A DNA stretch of 64,000 nt from CADEED01 sp035525785. Its GTDB lineage: Bacteria; Pseudomonadota; Gammaproteobacteria; Steroidobacterales; Steroidobacteraceae. Positions 54,546 through 62,966 of this stretch are shown here, piece after piece (within the stretch, counting starts at the first letter, position 1; the number at the start of each line of letters is the position of its first letter). A program made the position numbers and the translations under genes. Below the pieces are notes generated by a model. It was not told the origin of the DNA. It was given only the letters and a program-made list of their open reading frames with translations, and made no database searches. The stretch lies in assembly GCA_035525785.1 (NCBI GenBank), contig DATLDQ010000139.1, positions 4,855 through 68,854 of the forward strand. Reading direction: 5' to 3'.

Positions 54546-55588
54546 GCCGGCAACCGCACTTCGGCCGACGCCAGCCCGGGCCTGGAAAGATCCAGGTGCA
54601 ACGATGCGCGCGCGCCGAACAGCAGGCGCAGCCGCTCGGTGGCATTGCGGATGCCCACGCCGCCCGCCGGTTCGCCGCCACTATCTACCGGGCGCGGGTT
54701 CTCGACGCGAAGCAACAGCTGCCCGCCCGCGACGCGTGCCGACAGCTTGAGCGTGCCGCCGGGCTTGAGCTCGGCGATGCCATGCTTGATGGAGTTCTCC
54801 ACGAGAGTCTGCAGCAGCATTGCGGGCACGCGCACGCCGCGCGCTGCCGCCTCGATGTCGCGCTCCACACCCAGGCGGTCGGCGAGTCGCAGCGACTCGA
54901 GCGCGAGGTAATCGTCCACCATCTCGAGCTCGCGCTCCAGAGAGACCAGGTCGTCGTCGCCCGACGCGAGCGTGTAGCGCAACAACCGCGCGAGCTGCGT
55001 CACCGCGTCGCGCGCACGCGTGGGGTCGTCGGCGATCAACGACCTCAGGCCGTTCAGCGCATTGAACAGGAAGTGCGGATTGAGCTGCGACTTGAGCAAC
55101 CGGAGCTCGGCGGCCTGCAACGCCTCGCCGAGTTGCGCCTGGCGCACTTCGGCCCGGTATCGGTGGCGCTGCATGGCGAAGGCGAGGTACAGCGCCACCC
55201 AGCCGCCATGAACGATGACCATGTAGATGAACTGGTTGCGCAGCTGGCCGCCCACCGTGAGCCGCTGGTAGAACGCCTGGGCGATGGGCGCGACGGGGGA
55301 CCCGTACACGAGCTCCGACATCCCGAGCGTGAGCAGGTAGCTCGCGATCGACAGGGCCAGCGTCGCGATCGCGACGCGGCCCAGCATCGCCGCCGGCGGC
55401 AATGACAGCCATGCATGCCAGCGGATGAAGAGCTTGAGCGCATGCGTGAGCCCGATGCCGGACAGGCACACCACGCCCCACAGCGTGGCGGCCTTGCTCC
55501 AGGGCTGCGAGGCGAAGATGACCTCGCCCGAAGCCTGGGCGTAGAAGTAGAAGCCCCATCCGACGAGCTGAAGTAGCCAGTAGCCCAG
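54542..55588 (-). CDS. LytS/YehU-type membrane sensor histidine kinase
   Basis: About 348 residues with several membrane spans in the N-terminal 150 residues and a His_kinase domain with QLNPHFLFNALNGLRSLI and an ATPase N box VENSIKHGI. The start is set at a CTG at 55588: GGGGGAAA lies just upstream, 17 bases after the amidohydrolase stop, and the added N-terminus (GYWLLQLVGWGFYFYAQ) is typical of this family. The first usual start codon, at 55474, would remove the first span. The overlap with the regulator gene (ATGA) shows they are made together. Confidence 0.85.
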   Translation of the reverse strand: MGYWLLQLVGWGFYFYAQASGEVIFASQPWSKAATLWGVVCLSGIGLTHALKLFIRWHAWLSLPPAAMLGRVAIATLALSIASYLLTLGMSELVYGSPVAPIAQAFYQRLTVGGQLRNQFIYMVIVHGGWVALYLAFAMQRHRYRAEVRQAQLGEALQAAELRLLKSQLNPHFLFNALNGLRSLIADDPTRARDAVTQLARLLRYTLASGDDDLVSLERELEMVDDYLALESLRLADRLGVERDIEAAARGVRVPAMLLQTLVENSIKHGIAELKPGGTLKLSARVAGGQLLLRVENPRPVDSGGEPAGGVGIRNATERLRLLFGARASLHLDLSRPGLASAEVRLPA

Positions 55589-55605
55589 ACCGTTTCCCCC
55601 GGGTG

Positions 55606-57108
55606 TTACCTGGACGCGTCGGCCGCGAGCGACTCACGCTCGATCGATACGCCGCGCAGGATCACCTTGTCGATTTTCGACCATGCCTCGACGCTTGCCA
55701 ATGGATTCGCATCGAGAAGCAGGAGATTGGCGATCTTTCCTTTCTCGATGGTGCCGTAGTCCCGGTCGAGGCGCAGCTGGCGCGCGTTGTTGATCGTCGC
55801 GGCGGCGAAAATCTCGGACAGCGGGATGCCTGTTTCGGCCATGAGCCGCATCTCCTTGAAGGTGTCGTACCCGGGCTGGTTGCCGTACGTGGGTGCCGAC
55901 GGCGTATCGCTGCCTAACAACATCGGCTGCCCGAGCTCGTAGAGGTGGCGCAGCGCGCGCTGGCCATTCTCTGAAGTCTCCCAGTGTTCCTCTTCGTGCT
56001 GGATGCGATTTCGAATGGCCGCGGCATCGGGGTTGGGCCCGAAGATCTCGCGCTTGAACCACTGCGCGGGTTCGGTGTGATACCAGGCCAGCAGCGCCGG
56101 TGGCACCACCTTCCGGTACACCGGGTCTTCCAGCAGACCCGGGTCGAGCAGGTCGGTGACACCGGGCAGCACGCGCAGCGTCGCCTGGTAGCCGATCTTC
56201 CTGTCGTGCACGTGTCGCAGATGCTCCGCGATCACTGGCGGCAGGCCTTTCTCGTTCTGCGCGGCGTTCCAGTTCCACACACCGTGCACGATGAGGTCGA
56301 CGTTGCCGTCCACGGCCATGCGTTGCATGTCGAGCGCGTTGGCGTGCACCGCGACGAACAGCCCGTGCTTCTTCGCGGCCGCGCGGACGCGCTGCAGCGT
56401 GGCGGCGCTCATCAGCGGCCAGTCGGCACGGTCACCGAAGCCGTCCTCGAGGAACACCTTCACGCAGAGGGCGCCGCTCGCGGCGATGCGATCCACCACG
56501 GCCTCGGGCGTGTGCTCGGCTGACTTCGCGCCGGCGGGCAGCGGATGAGCCGCGGCGTTCGCGGGCTCGAAGATGTAGTCGTTGAATATCCGGTGCCGGA
56601 TGGCCTGGTCGACGAACACCAGTGGATAGCCGTCGACCACCGGCGCGGCGCCGCAGCGGTAGATGTCCGGGTGCTGCTTCTGCGCCGCGAACTCAGCGAC
56701 CTTCTCGGGCATGTTGCTCGGGTCGAGCAGCTGCGTGACGCCGAAATACAGGTAGCTGCGTGGCTGCTGCGCGAAGAATTGCCGGCCGAGCTCGTTCAAG
56801 GCCGGGTCTTCCGACGGGAACGGCAGGCCGATGGCCTGCGACACGTGCACGTGCGCGTCAGTGATGCCAGGCACCAGATACTTGCCCGTTCCGTCGAGCC
56901 GGGTAACGCCCGCGGGCGGCGCGATCGACGCGTCACTGACCAGCGCGATGCGGCCGTCGCGCACGAGCACGTGGCGATTGCCCAGTGGCCTGCCGACCTC
57001 CGGCGAGACCAGCGTGACGTTTTCGATGAGCAGCGATTGCGCGGCGGCCGGTGCCTGCATGATGGCGAGAGTGGCGGTGGCGGCGAGGATGGCGAGCGGG
57101 CGATTCAT
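55606..57108 (-). CDS. Secreted amidohydrolase-family metalloenzyme
   Basis: A 500-residue protein with signal peptide (MNRPLAILAATATLAIMQAPAAA). It has the amidohydrolase metal set: DAHVHV, a lysine in CVKVFLEDGFG, His in AVHANALDM, His in IVHGVWNW and the Asp in LGSDTPSAPT. Together these are typical of imidazolonepropionase/prolidase-like hydrolases exported to the periplasm. The substrate is unknown. It is 17 bases upstream of the kinase start, so the two-component system and enzyme may share a transcript. Confidence 0.9.
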   Translation of the reverse strand: MNRPLAILAATATLAIMQAPAAAQSLLIENVTLVSPEVGRPLGNRHVLVRDGRIALVSDASIAPPAGVTRLDGTGKYLVPGITDAHVHVSQAIGLPFPSEDPALNELGRQFFAQQPRSYLYFGVTQLLDPSNMPEKVAEFAAQKQHPDIYRCGAAPVVDGYPLVFVDQAIRHRIFNDYIFEPANAAAHPLPAGAKSAEHTPEAVVDRIAASGALCVKVFLEDGFGDRADWPLMSAATLQRVRAAAKKHGLFVAVHANALDMQRMAVDGNVDLIVHGVWNWNAAQNEKGLPPVIAEHLRHVHDRKIGYQATLRVLPGVTDLLDPGLLEDPVYRKVVPPALLAWYHTEPAQWFKREIFGPNPDAAAIRNRIQHEEEHWETSENGQRALRHLYELGQPMLLGSDTPSAPTYGNQPGYDTFKEMRLMAETGIPLSEIFAAATINNARQLRLDRDYGTIEKGKIANLLLLDANPLASVEAWSKIDKVILRGVSIERESLAADASR

Positions 57109-57257
57109 GGTTGAGCCTCGTTAGGGAACCCACGCAGGCTATCGTTCCCGGGCGTTGCGTCCCCGGGAAGATGTGGAACGGTCAAAAACCCGTGACGATC
57201 GGTTCGATCGCGTGGCGTTCGGTCTAGAATCCGCCCCTCGCCAGAAGGAGTCGCCGC

Positions 57258-58211
57258 ATGTTCCGCACCGCCAAGCTCGCCTGCCTCGCTATCGCCGCCG
57301 CGGCCACGCTCGCCGCGTGTTCGAAGACCGCCAAGGAGCCCGAACCGGCGCCGACGCCCGCTCCCGTGGCTGAAGCGCCGGCCGCTGTCGCGCCCGCGGC
57401 GGATATGAAGTCGCACGCATTCAAGATCGGGGAGTTTTCCGCCGTCGCGCTGCTGGACGGCAACATCGAGCTGCCGAACGACAACAAGGTATTCGGCGTG
57501 GGCCTGACTCCCGCCGACGTGGCCACCGTGCTGAGCGCCAACAACCTGCCCACGGACAATCTGCGCCTCAGCCTGCACCCGTTGCTCGTGAAGACCGCGG
57601 ACCGCGTGCTGCTGTTCGACACCGGCGCGGGCGGCCTGTTCGGTCCGGGCTCCGGGCACATCGCCGATGCGTTCGCGGACGCCGGCGTCGATGCGGCGAC
57701 CGTGACGGACATCTTCATCTCGCATTCGCATGGCGACCATGTCGGCGGCTTGGTGAATGCCGAAGGCAAGCCCGCCTATCCGAATGCCACCGTGCACATT
57801 TCCAAGGCCGAGTGGAAGCACATGCAAGGCCAGGATCCGCAGAAGGCGCTGGTCGCCGCCATCAAAGCCAAGGTGGATGCATTCGCGGCGGGTGCCGATC
57901 TCATCCCGGGTGTGGTGAAGGCGGTGGACATCAAGGGTCACACGCCCGGTCATTCGGGTTACCAGATCACGTCGGGAGCGGAGTCGTTGCTGTACGTGGG
58001 TGATTCGATGCATCACTCGGTCATCTCGGTGCAGAAGCCGGAGTGGTCCATGGGCTTCGACGGTGACCAGGCCGTGGGTGCCGCCAGTCGCGCGGCGTTG
58101 ATCAACGAGCTCGCGGCCAGCGGGCAACGCGTGTACGCGGTGCACTTCCCGTTTCCGGGCGTCGGCAAGATGGAGAAGCGCGGCGAAGGCGTCGTGTGGG
58201 TGGCTGAATAA
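57258..58211 (+). CDS. Metallo-beta-lactamase-fold lipoprotein hydrolase
   Basis: A 317-residue lipoprotein (lipobox LAAC, Cys21) with a Pro/Ala-rich tether to residue 50 and an MBL-fold hydrolase: LLFDTGAGG, HSHGDH at 156-161, KGHTPGHSGYQI and LYVGDSMHH. Residues match AHL-lactonase-like and penicillinase-like MBL enzymes; the substrate is unknown. It would act in the periplasm at a membrane. It is 8 bases upstream of a DUF3574 gene and divergent from the amidohydrolase gene. Confidence 0.9.
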   Translation: MFRTAKLACLAIAAAATLAACSKTAKEPEPAPTPAPVAEAPAAVAPAADMKSHAFKIGEFSAVALLDGNIELPNDNKVFGVGLTPADVATVLSANNLPTDNLRLSLHPLLVKTADRVLLFDTGAGGLFGPGSGHIADAFADAGVDAATVTDIFISHSHGDHVGGLVNAEGKPAYPNATVHISKAEWKHMQGQDPQKALVAAIKAKVDAFAAGADLIPGVVKAVDIKGHTPGHSGYQITSGAESLLYVGDSMHHSVISVQKPEWSMGFDGDQAVGAASRAALINELAASGQRVYAVHFPFPGVGKMEKRGEGVVWVAE

Positions 58212-58219
58212 CCGCGGGG

Positions 58220-58627
58220 ATGCGATCGGCGCTGTTCACACTGCTCGCCGCCTGGGGGTTTGCGGGTTGCGCGTCGGTCGACAGGGCTGCCTGCGCCGCC
58301 GGTGAGCAATCCGCCGTCAGCGAGACGATCTACTTCGGCATGGCGAAACCCACCGGTGGCAACGTCTCGCAGGAGGAGTGGGCAAACTACCTGCGCACGG
58401 AGGTGACGCCGCGCTTTCCCGCGGGGCTCACGGTCTGGCCGGCGGCGGGCCAGTGGCGCGGCAACGACGGGCAGGTGGTGCGCGAGGATTCGTACGTGCT
58501 GAATCTGCTCCATCCGGCCGATGCGTCGGCCGAGCGCGAGGTTCAGGCCATCGTCGCGGAGTACAAGAAGCAGTTCGCGCAGGAAGCCGTTTTGCGCGTG
58601 CGCTCGCGCGTCTGCACCTCGTTGTAG
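58220..58627 (+). CDS. DUF3574 lipoprotein
   Basis: A 135-residue protein with a lipoprotein leader (MRSALFTLLAAWGFAGC). The mature sequence matches DUF3574: SETIYFGMAKPTGGNVSQEEW, VTPRFPAGLTVWPAAGQWRG, REDSYVLNLLH. The function of this family is not known. It follows the MBL gene by 8 bases and converges on the kinase gene. The cysteine-rich start (Cys17 plus another in CAAGE) is typical of lipoprotein processing. Confidence 0.85.
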   Translation: MRSALFTLLAAWGFAGCASVDRAACAAGEQSAVSETIYFGMAKPTGGNVSQEEWANYLRTEVTPRFPAGLTVWPAAGQWRGNDGQVVREDSYVLNLLHPADASAEREVQAIVAEYKKQFAQEAVLRVRSRVCTSL

Positions 58628-58640
58628 ACGCGCACGCGCT

Positions 58641-59588
58641 CTAGCGCGCGGACAACTTCGCGGCGTACAGCGCCGCGCCGACCTGCGGCTCGTGCAGCGG
58701 TTGGCAGAGCTCGAACGCCGGGCTCGCGGCGGCCAGCGCCTGCCGGAAAGGCATCATGAGCACGTCGCCGGCCGCGAAGGCACCGCCGGAATAGGAGAGG
58801 CGCACCTTCTCGCCGGCTTCGAAGCCCAGCTGCTGACGCAGAGCTTCGGCGATGCCCGCCAGCTCCTGCCCGGCGCGGCGGAAGATATCGAGCGCATGCG
58901 CATCACCGAGGGCTGCCGCGCGCGTCACCAGCGGGGAGAGCTGCGCCAGCTCGCCGCGGCTCTTCGCGTTCTCGCCATAAACCTGCGCGCACAGGTCGAG
59001 GTCGTTCGCGAGCTGCAGTGTTTCGTTGATGAGCGTGTACAGCGGCCCTCTGGGAAGGCGTCCGTCGCTCATGCGTGAGTACACGTTGAGACCCTGCATG
59101 GCGATCCAGTAGGCCGAGCCTTCATCGGAAAACGCTTCGCCCCAGCCGCCGGCGCGGGCCGCCCGCGCGCCCCGCTGGCCATAGCCGATGGAGCCGGTGC
59201 CGGCGACGATGTTGATGCCGTCTTCGGCGGCCAGCGAACCTGCCCAGCCGCAGACCATGTCGTTGCCCACCGCGAACCGGTCGTGGCCCAATATCGCGCG
59301 CGGCAGTGCATCGAGCGCCGGCGTCACCGCGCTGTCTTCGCCGTGCGCGGGCAGTCCGAAAAACGCGTAGGCCAGCTGCGTCGCATCGATGCCGGCGCCG
59401 CTCATGATCTGCGTGACGCCGCGCGCCAGCACGTTGCGCACGCCGTCGACGCCGACGTCCGGATGGTAGGTGGTGCCGAGCGTCGCCTCGCCGATGAGCT
59501 GGTGCTGGTCGTCGATCAACGCGAAGCGGGTCTTGGTTCCTCCGCCGTCGACGCCGAGGAAGAACCGACCGGTCGATTCGACCGTCAT
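58641..59588 (-). CDS. BadF/BcrA-type sugar kinase (N-acetylhexosamine kinase-like)
   Basis: A 315-residue actin-fold kinase: phosphate-1 loop GVDGGGTKTRFALID, phosphate-2 region AGTGSIGYGQRG, adenosine region YSGGAFAAGDVL. The BcrAD/BadFG family includes N-acetylglucosamine kinases. The neighbouring AgaS-, GatZ/KbaZ- and alpha-galactosidase-type genes suggest the substrate is N-acetylgalactosamine or a related amino sugar; this is inference. Its start overlaps the AgaS stop by ATGA. It is the last gene of the minus-strand operon in this window. Confidence 0.88.
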   Translation of the reverse strand: MTVESTGRFFLGVDGGGTKTRFALIDDQHQLIGEATLGTTYHPDVGVDGVRNVLARGVTQIMSGAGIDATQLAYAFFGLPAHGEDSAVTPALDALPRAILGHDRFAVGNDMVCGWAGSLAAEDGINIVAGTGSIGYGQRGARAARAGGWGEAFSDEGSAYWIAMQGLNVYSRMSDGRLPRGPLYTLINETLQLANDLDLCAQVYGENAKSRGELAQLSPLVTRAAALGDAHALDIFRRAGQELAGIAEALRQQLGFEAGEKVRLSYSGGAFAAGDVLMMPFRQALAAASPAFELCQPLHEPQVGAALYAAKLSAR

Positions 59589-60757
59589 TTGACCAGTGGA
59601 TAGAGGCGCACGCCCTGGACCACGCGGTTCACGGTGCCTTCCTTGTTCGGGTTGTCGGGTGAAAACCCGAGCTTGCGCGATTGATGGAAGGCATAGAGCT
59701 GCGCGACCGCGACGTAGGGCCAGAGCAGCTCCACGTCATGCGCTTCGGTCATGCCCGGCACGGGCAGCGTGTCGCGCGCGTCGCGCGGGCGAGCCGTCAC
59801 CTCGATGACGCGCGCGGCGCGGCCGTCGCGGCGCAGCTCGTCGACGAGGTCGTGGTCGTACTTGCGCGTGAGAGGATCGTTCGACACGAATACCAGCACC
59901 AGCGTGCGATCGTCGACGAAGGTCTTGGGGCCATGACGGAAGCCGAGCGGGGTGTCGAAGCAGGTCGCGACCGTGCCATTGGTCAGCTCGCCGAGCTTGA
60001 GCGTGGCCTCGCGGGCCAGGCTCTGGAAGAGACCGCTGCCGAGATACACCACTCGCCGGTAGTCATTCCGCGCGAGCTCCTGCAGCGTGCCATTCGCTTC
60101 CTGGATCACGCGCCGCGTGGCCTGCGCGAGGGCGCCGATGCGCGCATCGAACGCGCCGGGCCTGCTGAGCGCGTTGAGAGTTGCATACATCATGCAGCTG
60201 AAGCTGGACGTCATCGCGAAGCTCACGTCGTGCGTCTCTTCGGGCAACAGCAACGTCATGGCCTGTCGCACCTGGCTGCGGTTGAGCGCGCCTTCGCGAT
60301 TGCAGGTCACCACCAGGTGCCGCACGTCTTTGACGAGCGACTCAGCGAGCGTCACGGCCTGCATGCTCTCGGGACTGTTGCCCGAGCGGCCGAACGAGAT
60401 CAGCAGCAAGGGCTGGTCGGCGTGCAGATAAAGGTGCGGGCAGCTGACGATGTCCGTGGTCGGCACGGCATCGACGCGCGCGGCGATCTCGCGGTCGAGC
60501 AGCGGTGCGAGGCAACCGCCGATATACGCCGACGTGCCGGCGCCCGTGAGGATGATGCGCGCGAGCGGATCGTCTGCGACCGGCGCGACGAACGTCTGCA
60601 GATCTGCGTGCAGCCCGGCCAGCAGGGCGTGGGTCCGCTGCAGCATCTGTGGCTGCTGCTCGATCTCGCGCGCCGTCCAGAGCGCCCCCGAGGAGGCGAG
60701 CTCGTCGGCGCGGACGCCGAGGTGAGATGACAGGAGTTCAGTGGGTGTGGCAGGCAT
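59585..60757 (-). CDS. agaS: SIS-domain sugar isomerase/deaminase (AgaS-like)
   Basis: The 390-residue product starts at the ATG at 60757 with two SIS domains: TGAGTSAYIGGCLAPLL, ISFGRSGNSPESMQAV, and YLGSGLFQSLAREATLKLGELTNGTVATCF, FRHGPKTFVDD. This is the AgaS/GlmS-isomerase type that converts galactosamine-6-phosphate or similar to tagatose-6-phosphate. It overlaps the upstream GatZ/KbaZ-like gene by 20 bases and the downstream kinase gene by 4, so it is clearly in the operon. The longer open frame upstream of 60757 is the wrong frame for the KbaZ-like gene and is not coding. Confidence 0.88.
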   Translation of the reverse strand: MPATPTELLSSHLGVRADELASSGALWTAREIEQQPQMLQRTHALLAGLHADLQTFVAPVADDPLARIILTGAGTSAYIGGCLAPLLDREIAARVDAVPTTDIVSCPHLYLHADQPLLLISFGRSGNSPESMQAVTLAESLVKDVRHLVVTCNREGALNRSQVRQAMTLLLPEETHDVSFAMTSSFSCMMYATLNALSRPGAFDARIGALAQATRRVIQEANGTLQELARNDYRRVVYLGSGLFQSLAREATLKLGELTNGTVATCFDTPLGFRHGPKTFVDDRTLVLVFVSNDPLTRKYDHDLVDELRRDGRAARVIEVTARPRDARDTLPVPGMTEAHDVELLWPYVAVAQLYAFHQSRKLGFSPDNPNKEGTVNRVVQGVRLYPLVK

Positions 60758-62024
60758 GGTGGTAGTCGTCGAGAACGGCGCCGACATGCGCCATGGAAAG
60801 GGACAGCGGGTCGCGCGTGGCCGCGCCTTCACGCACCGCCTGCAGCACAGTGGGCAGGTGCTGGCTGAGCAGCGGGAGGGGCGGCGGATTGGCGCGCAGG
60901 TTGTCGAACAGCTTGACGCGCGCGGCTTCGATGACCGGATCCGGCCAGTAGTAACGCACGCGATCGCTGAGCGAGTACTGCAGGTCGACGGTGAGCGGCT
61001 TGCCGTTGCCGTGGTAGTACTTCTGCCAGTACTTGGGGAATTCGCGCATGCGCTCGAGCACCGTGTCGCGCAGGCGCGCCTGCGCGTTCTCGGCGCTGAT
61101 CTCCTGGTCGATTGCATCCAGCGCCCAGAGCGCTTCACGCATGGCGAAGGTGAGGCCGGGCCCCACCTTGAGGATGGCGAAGTGGTCCCTCACGAGCGCG
61201 CGCAAGGCGCCGCGCGTCTGGTAGTCAGTCGAATGCGCCTCGTAGACCATGTTGCGCACGGCGGTGATGGCATGGCTCAGAGCCTGCGCCTTGCGCGGGC
61301 CGTAGTCGATGACATTGTGATGATCGAACTCGACGCCGGGCTGCACCACGGAGGCGATGACGCGCGACCATGCGGCCTCGAGTCCCGCTGCGAGGAACGC
61401 CTGGCGGTGCGCCTCGATGGTAGCTAGGGCGGCTTGCGGCGTGGTGACCGCGAGGCCCTCGATGGCCTCGGTGGCGCCGCCGGGTACCGGCACCTCGGTG
61501 CCGATCACGTACACGGGCGGCTCACTGCCGCCGGACGCTTGCGCGTGCGCGGCTTCCGCGGCCTTCGCCAGGCGCACGGCACGGCGCACGATCTCCTCCT
61601 CCGGCAGCGGCACGGGGTCGCCCGCGCAGGACATCGAGCAGTCGAGGTGAATCTTGCGGAAGCCCGCGCGGACATAGGCGGCGACCATCGTTTCAGCCTT
61701 GGCCATGGCTGCATCGGGGGGGAGGCTCGTCCAGGGATTCGGACCAAGATGGTCGCCGCCTAAAGCGATTCGCGAGACGTCGAAGCCCACGCGATCGGCG
61801 ATGCCGCGCACGAAACTCACGAAGTCGGCCGGCGTCATGCCGGTGTAGCCGCCATCCTGGTTCACCTGGTTGCAGGTGGCTTCGAACAGCACCAGGCCGT
61901 CGTCATGCTGGCGCGCGTGGCGCAGCGATGCCTCGATGACGATGGGGTGCGCGCTGCAAATGGACGTGACCCCCACGGCGTGGCCCTGCTTGTGGCGGGC
62001 GATGGTGTCGAGCAGCGCGTTCAC
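60738..62024 (-). CDS. GatZ/KbaZ-like tagatose-bisphosphate aldolase subunit
   Basis: A 428-residue protein matching the GatZ/KbaZ family: GVTSICSAHPIVIEASL, LFEATCNQVNQDGGYTGM, GGDHLGPNPW, KIHLDCSMSCAGD, VIGTEVPVPGGA. It is thought to stabilise or assist the class II aldolase or act on tagatose-6-phosphate in amino-sugar pathways. The start is GTG at 62024. The first 24 bases of the gene region are part of a 35-base tandem duplication shared with the end of the permease gene. No KbaY/GatY aldolase is seen in the window. Confidence 0.9.
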   Translation of the reverse strand: MNALLDTIARHKQGHAVGVTSICSAHPIVIEASLRHARQHDDGLVLFEATCNQVNQDGGYTGMTPADFVSFVRGIADRVGFDVSRIALGGDHLGPNPWTSLPPDAAMAKAETMVAAYVRAGFRKIHLDCSMSCAGDPVPLPEEEIVRRAVRLAKAAEAAHAQASGGSEPPVYVIGTEVPVPGGATEAIEGLAVTTPQAALATIEAHRQAFLAAGLEAAWSRVIASVVQPGVEFDHHNVIDYGPRKAQALSHAITAVRNMVYEAHSTDYQTRGALRALVRDHFAILKVGPGLTFAMREALWALDAIDQEISAENAQARLRDTVLERMREFPKYWQKYYHGNGKPLTVDLQYSLSDRVRYYWPDPVIEAARVKLFDNLRANPPPLPLLSQHLPTVLQAVREGAATRDPLSLSMAHVGAVLDDYHHACHTH

Positions 62025-62068
62025 GCGCGGCTCGCAATTTTCAAGAGCAGCGCGTTCAAGCGCGGCTC
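62010..62068. repeat. 35-base tandem duplication at the permease/KbaZ junction
   Basis: GAGCAGCGCGTTCA at 62010-62023 and 62045-62058 begins two 24-base copies (62010-62033, 62045-62068) that differ at one base, with period 35. Read on the minus strand, each copy contains Ser-Arg-Ala, then (T/G)TGA, then the first codons of the KbaZ-like gene. It appears that a GTGA stop-start overlap was duplicated, leaving a 12-codon spacer ORF beginning with TTG. Confidence 0.75.
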
Positions 62069-62964
62069 ACCGGGTTCGCAGCCGCCGGCGGCTGCTCGGG
62101 TTCGATCACCAGCAGCAGCGAAGCGACCAGCGCGAGCAGAAGCCCGACGATCTTCAGCGGACCGGGCACGGCGCCCGCGAACGCGAGCGCCAGCACCGCG
62201 GTGACCAATGGCGCGCCGGCGTTGGTCAGCGGCGCGACGACCATGGCCTTGCCGTAACGGAATGCGTACACCAGCGTGAGCGCGCCAATGGCATTCAGGA
62301 TCTGGATGGCCGCGGTCATCCATGGGCCGTCCCAGCCCATGTTCACGGGCCGGCTGAAGTCGGTCCACGCCCACGCCACGGGCGCGAGCACCAGCCCGCC
62401 GATCATCATGTAGAAGAAGATGCTCGCGGCGCTCACCGTGTTGTTGGCGAGCTTCATGAAATACGCCTGCACGCCCCAGGCGGCCATGATGAGCAGCGCC
62501 AGGGCGAACCAGCCGACTCCACCTGAATGGGCCTGACCGAATGAGACGTCGAACAACGGCAGCGCCAGCAACGCGAGCACGATGCCGATCGCACCGAGCT
62601 TGCCGGTTCGCTCGCGCAGCAGCATGAACGACAGAGCGATCGTGATGGCGGGCGACAGCGAGATGATGGGGAAGACAAAATACGCGGGGCCGATGGTCAG
62701 CGCCTTGAAGAGCAGCATCTGTCCACCCGCGCCGAGCAGGCCGATCGTGAGGCCGTAGACGATGGCGCGCGGCGACACGTCGAGCCGCCAGCCGTCGCGC
62801 GCGAGTACGAAGATCGCGGGCGGAACCATGGTCAGCGCCCATACGCAGTACACGAGAGTGTCCGGGAAGCCATGCTGTGCCGACAGTCCCGCGAGCGCGC
62901 CCCAGACGCCCCAGAGCGCCACGGTGATCAATGCATAAATGACCCAGTTGCGGCGGCTGCCCAT
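62056..62964 (-). CDS. EamA/DMT-family permease
   Basis: A 302-residue membrane protein with ten predicted spans, the DMT/EamA two-fold repeat being visible as WGVWGALAGLSAQ and, in the second half, AIQILNAIGALTLVYAF. It probably imports or exports a sugar or metabolite. In an amino-sugar operon it would be the inner-membrane uptake step, though DMT permeases have diverse substrates. It is 2 bases downstream of the alpha-galactosidase gene and is followed by the KbaZ-like gene after the duplicated junction. Confidence 0.85.
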   Translation of the reverse strand: MGSRRNWVIYALITVALWGVWGALAGLSAQHGFPDTLVYCVWALTMVPPAIFVLARDGWRLDVSPRAIVYGLTIGLLGAGGQMLLFKALTIGPAYFVFPIISLSPAITIALSFMLLRERTGKLGAIGIVLALLALPLFDVSFGQAHSGGVGWFALALLIMAAWGVQAYFMKLANNTVSAASIFFYMMIGGLVLAPVAWAWTDFSRPVNMGWDGPWMTAAIQILNAIGALTLVYAFRYGKAMVVAPLTNAGAPLVTAVLALAFAGAVPGPLKIVGLLLALVASLLLVIEPEQPPAAANPVSRA

Positions 62965-62966
62965 GA

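Noticed and set aside
50057..55588. Anti-phage defence island built around the TIR gene
   Set aside because: No Sir2-ARM, STING, nuclease or other defence partner is nearby; the partners are exported proteins, so an envelope role is more likely.
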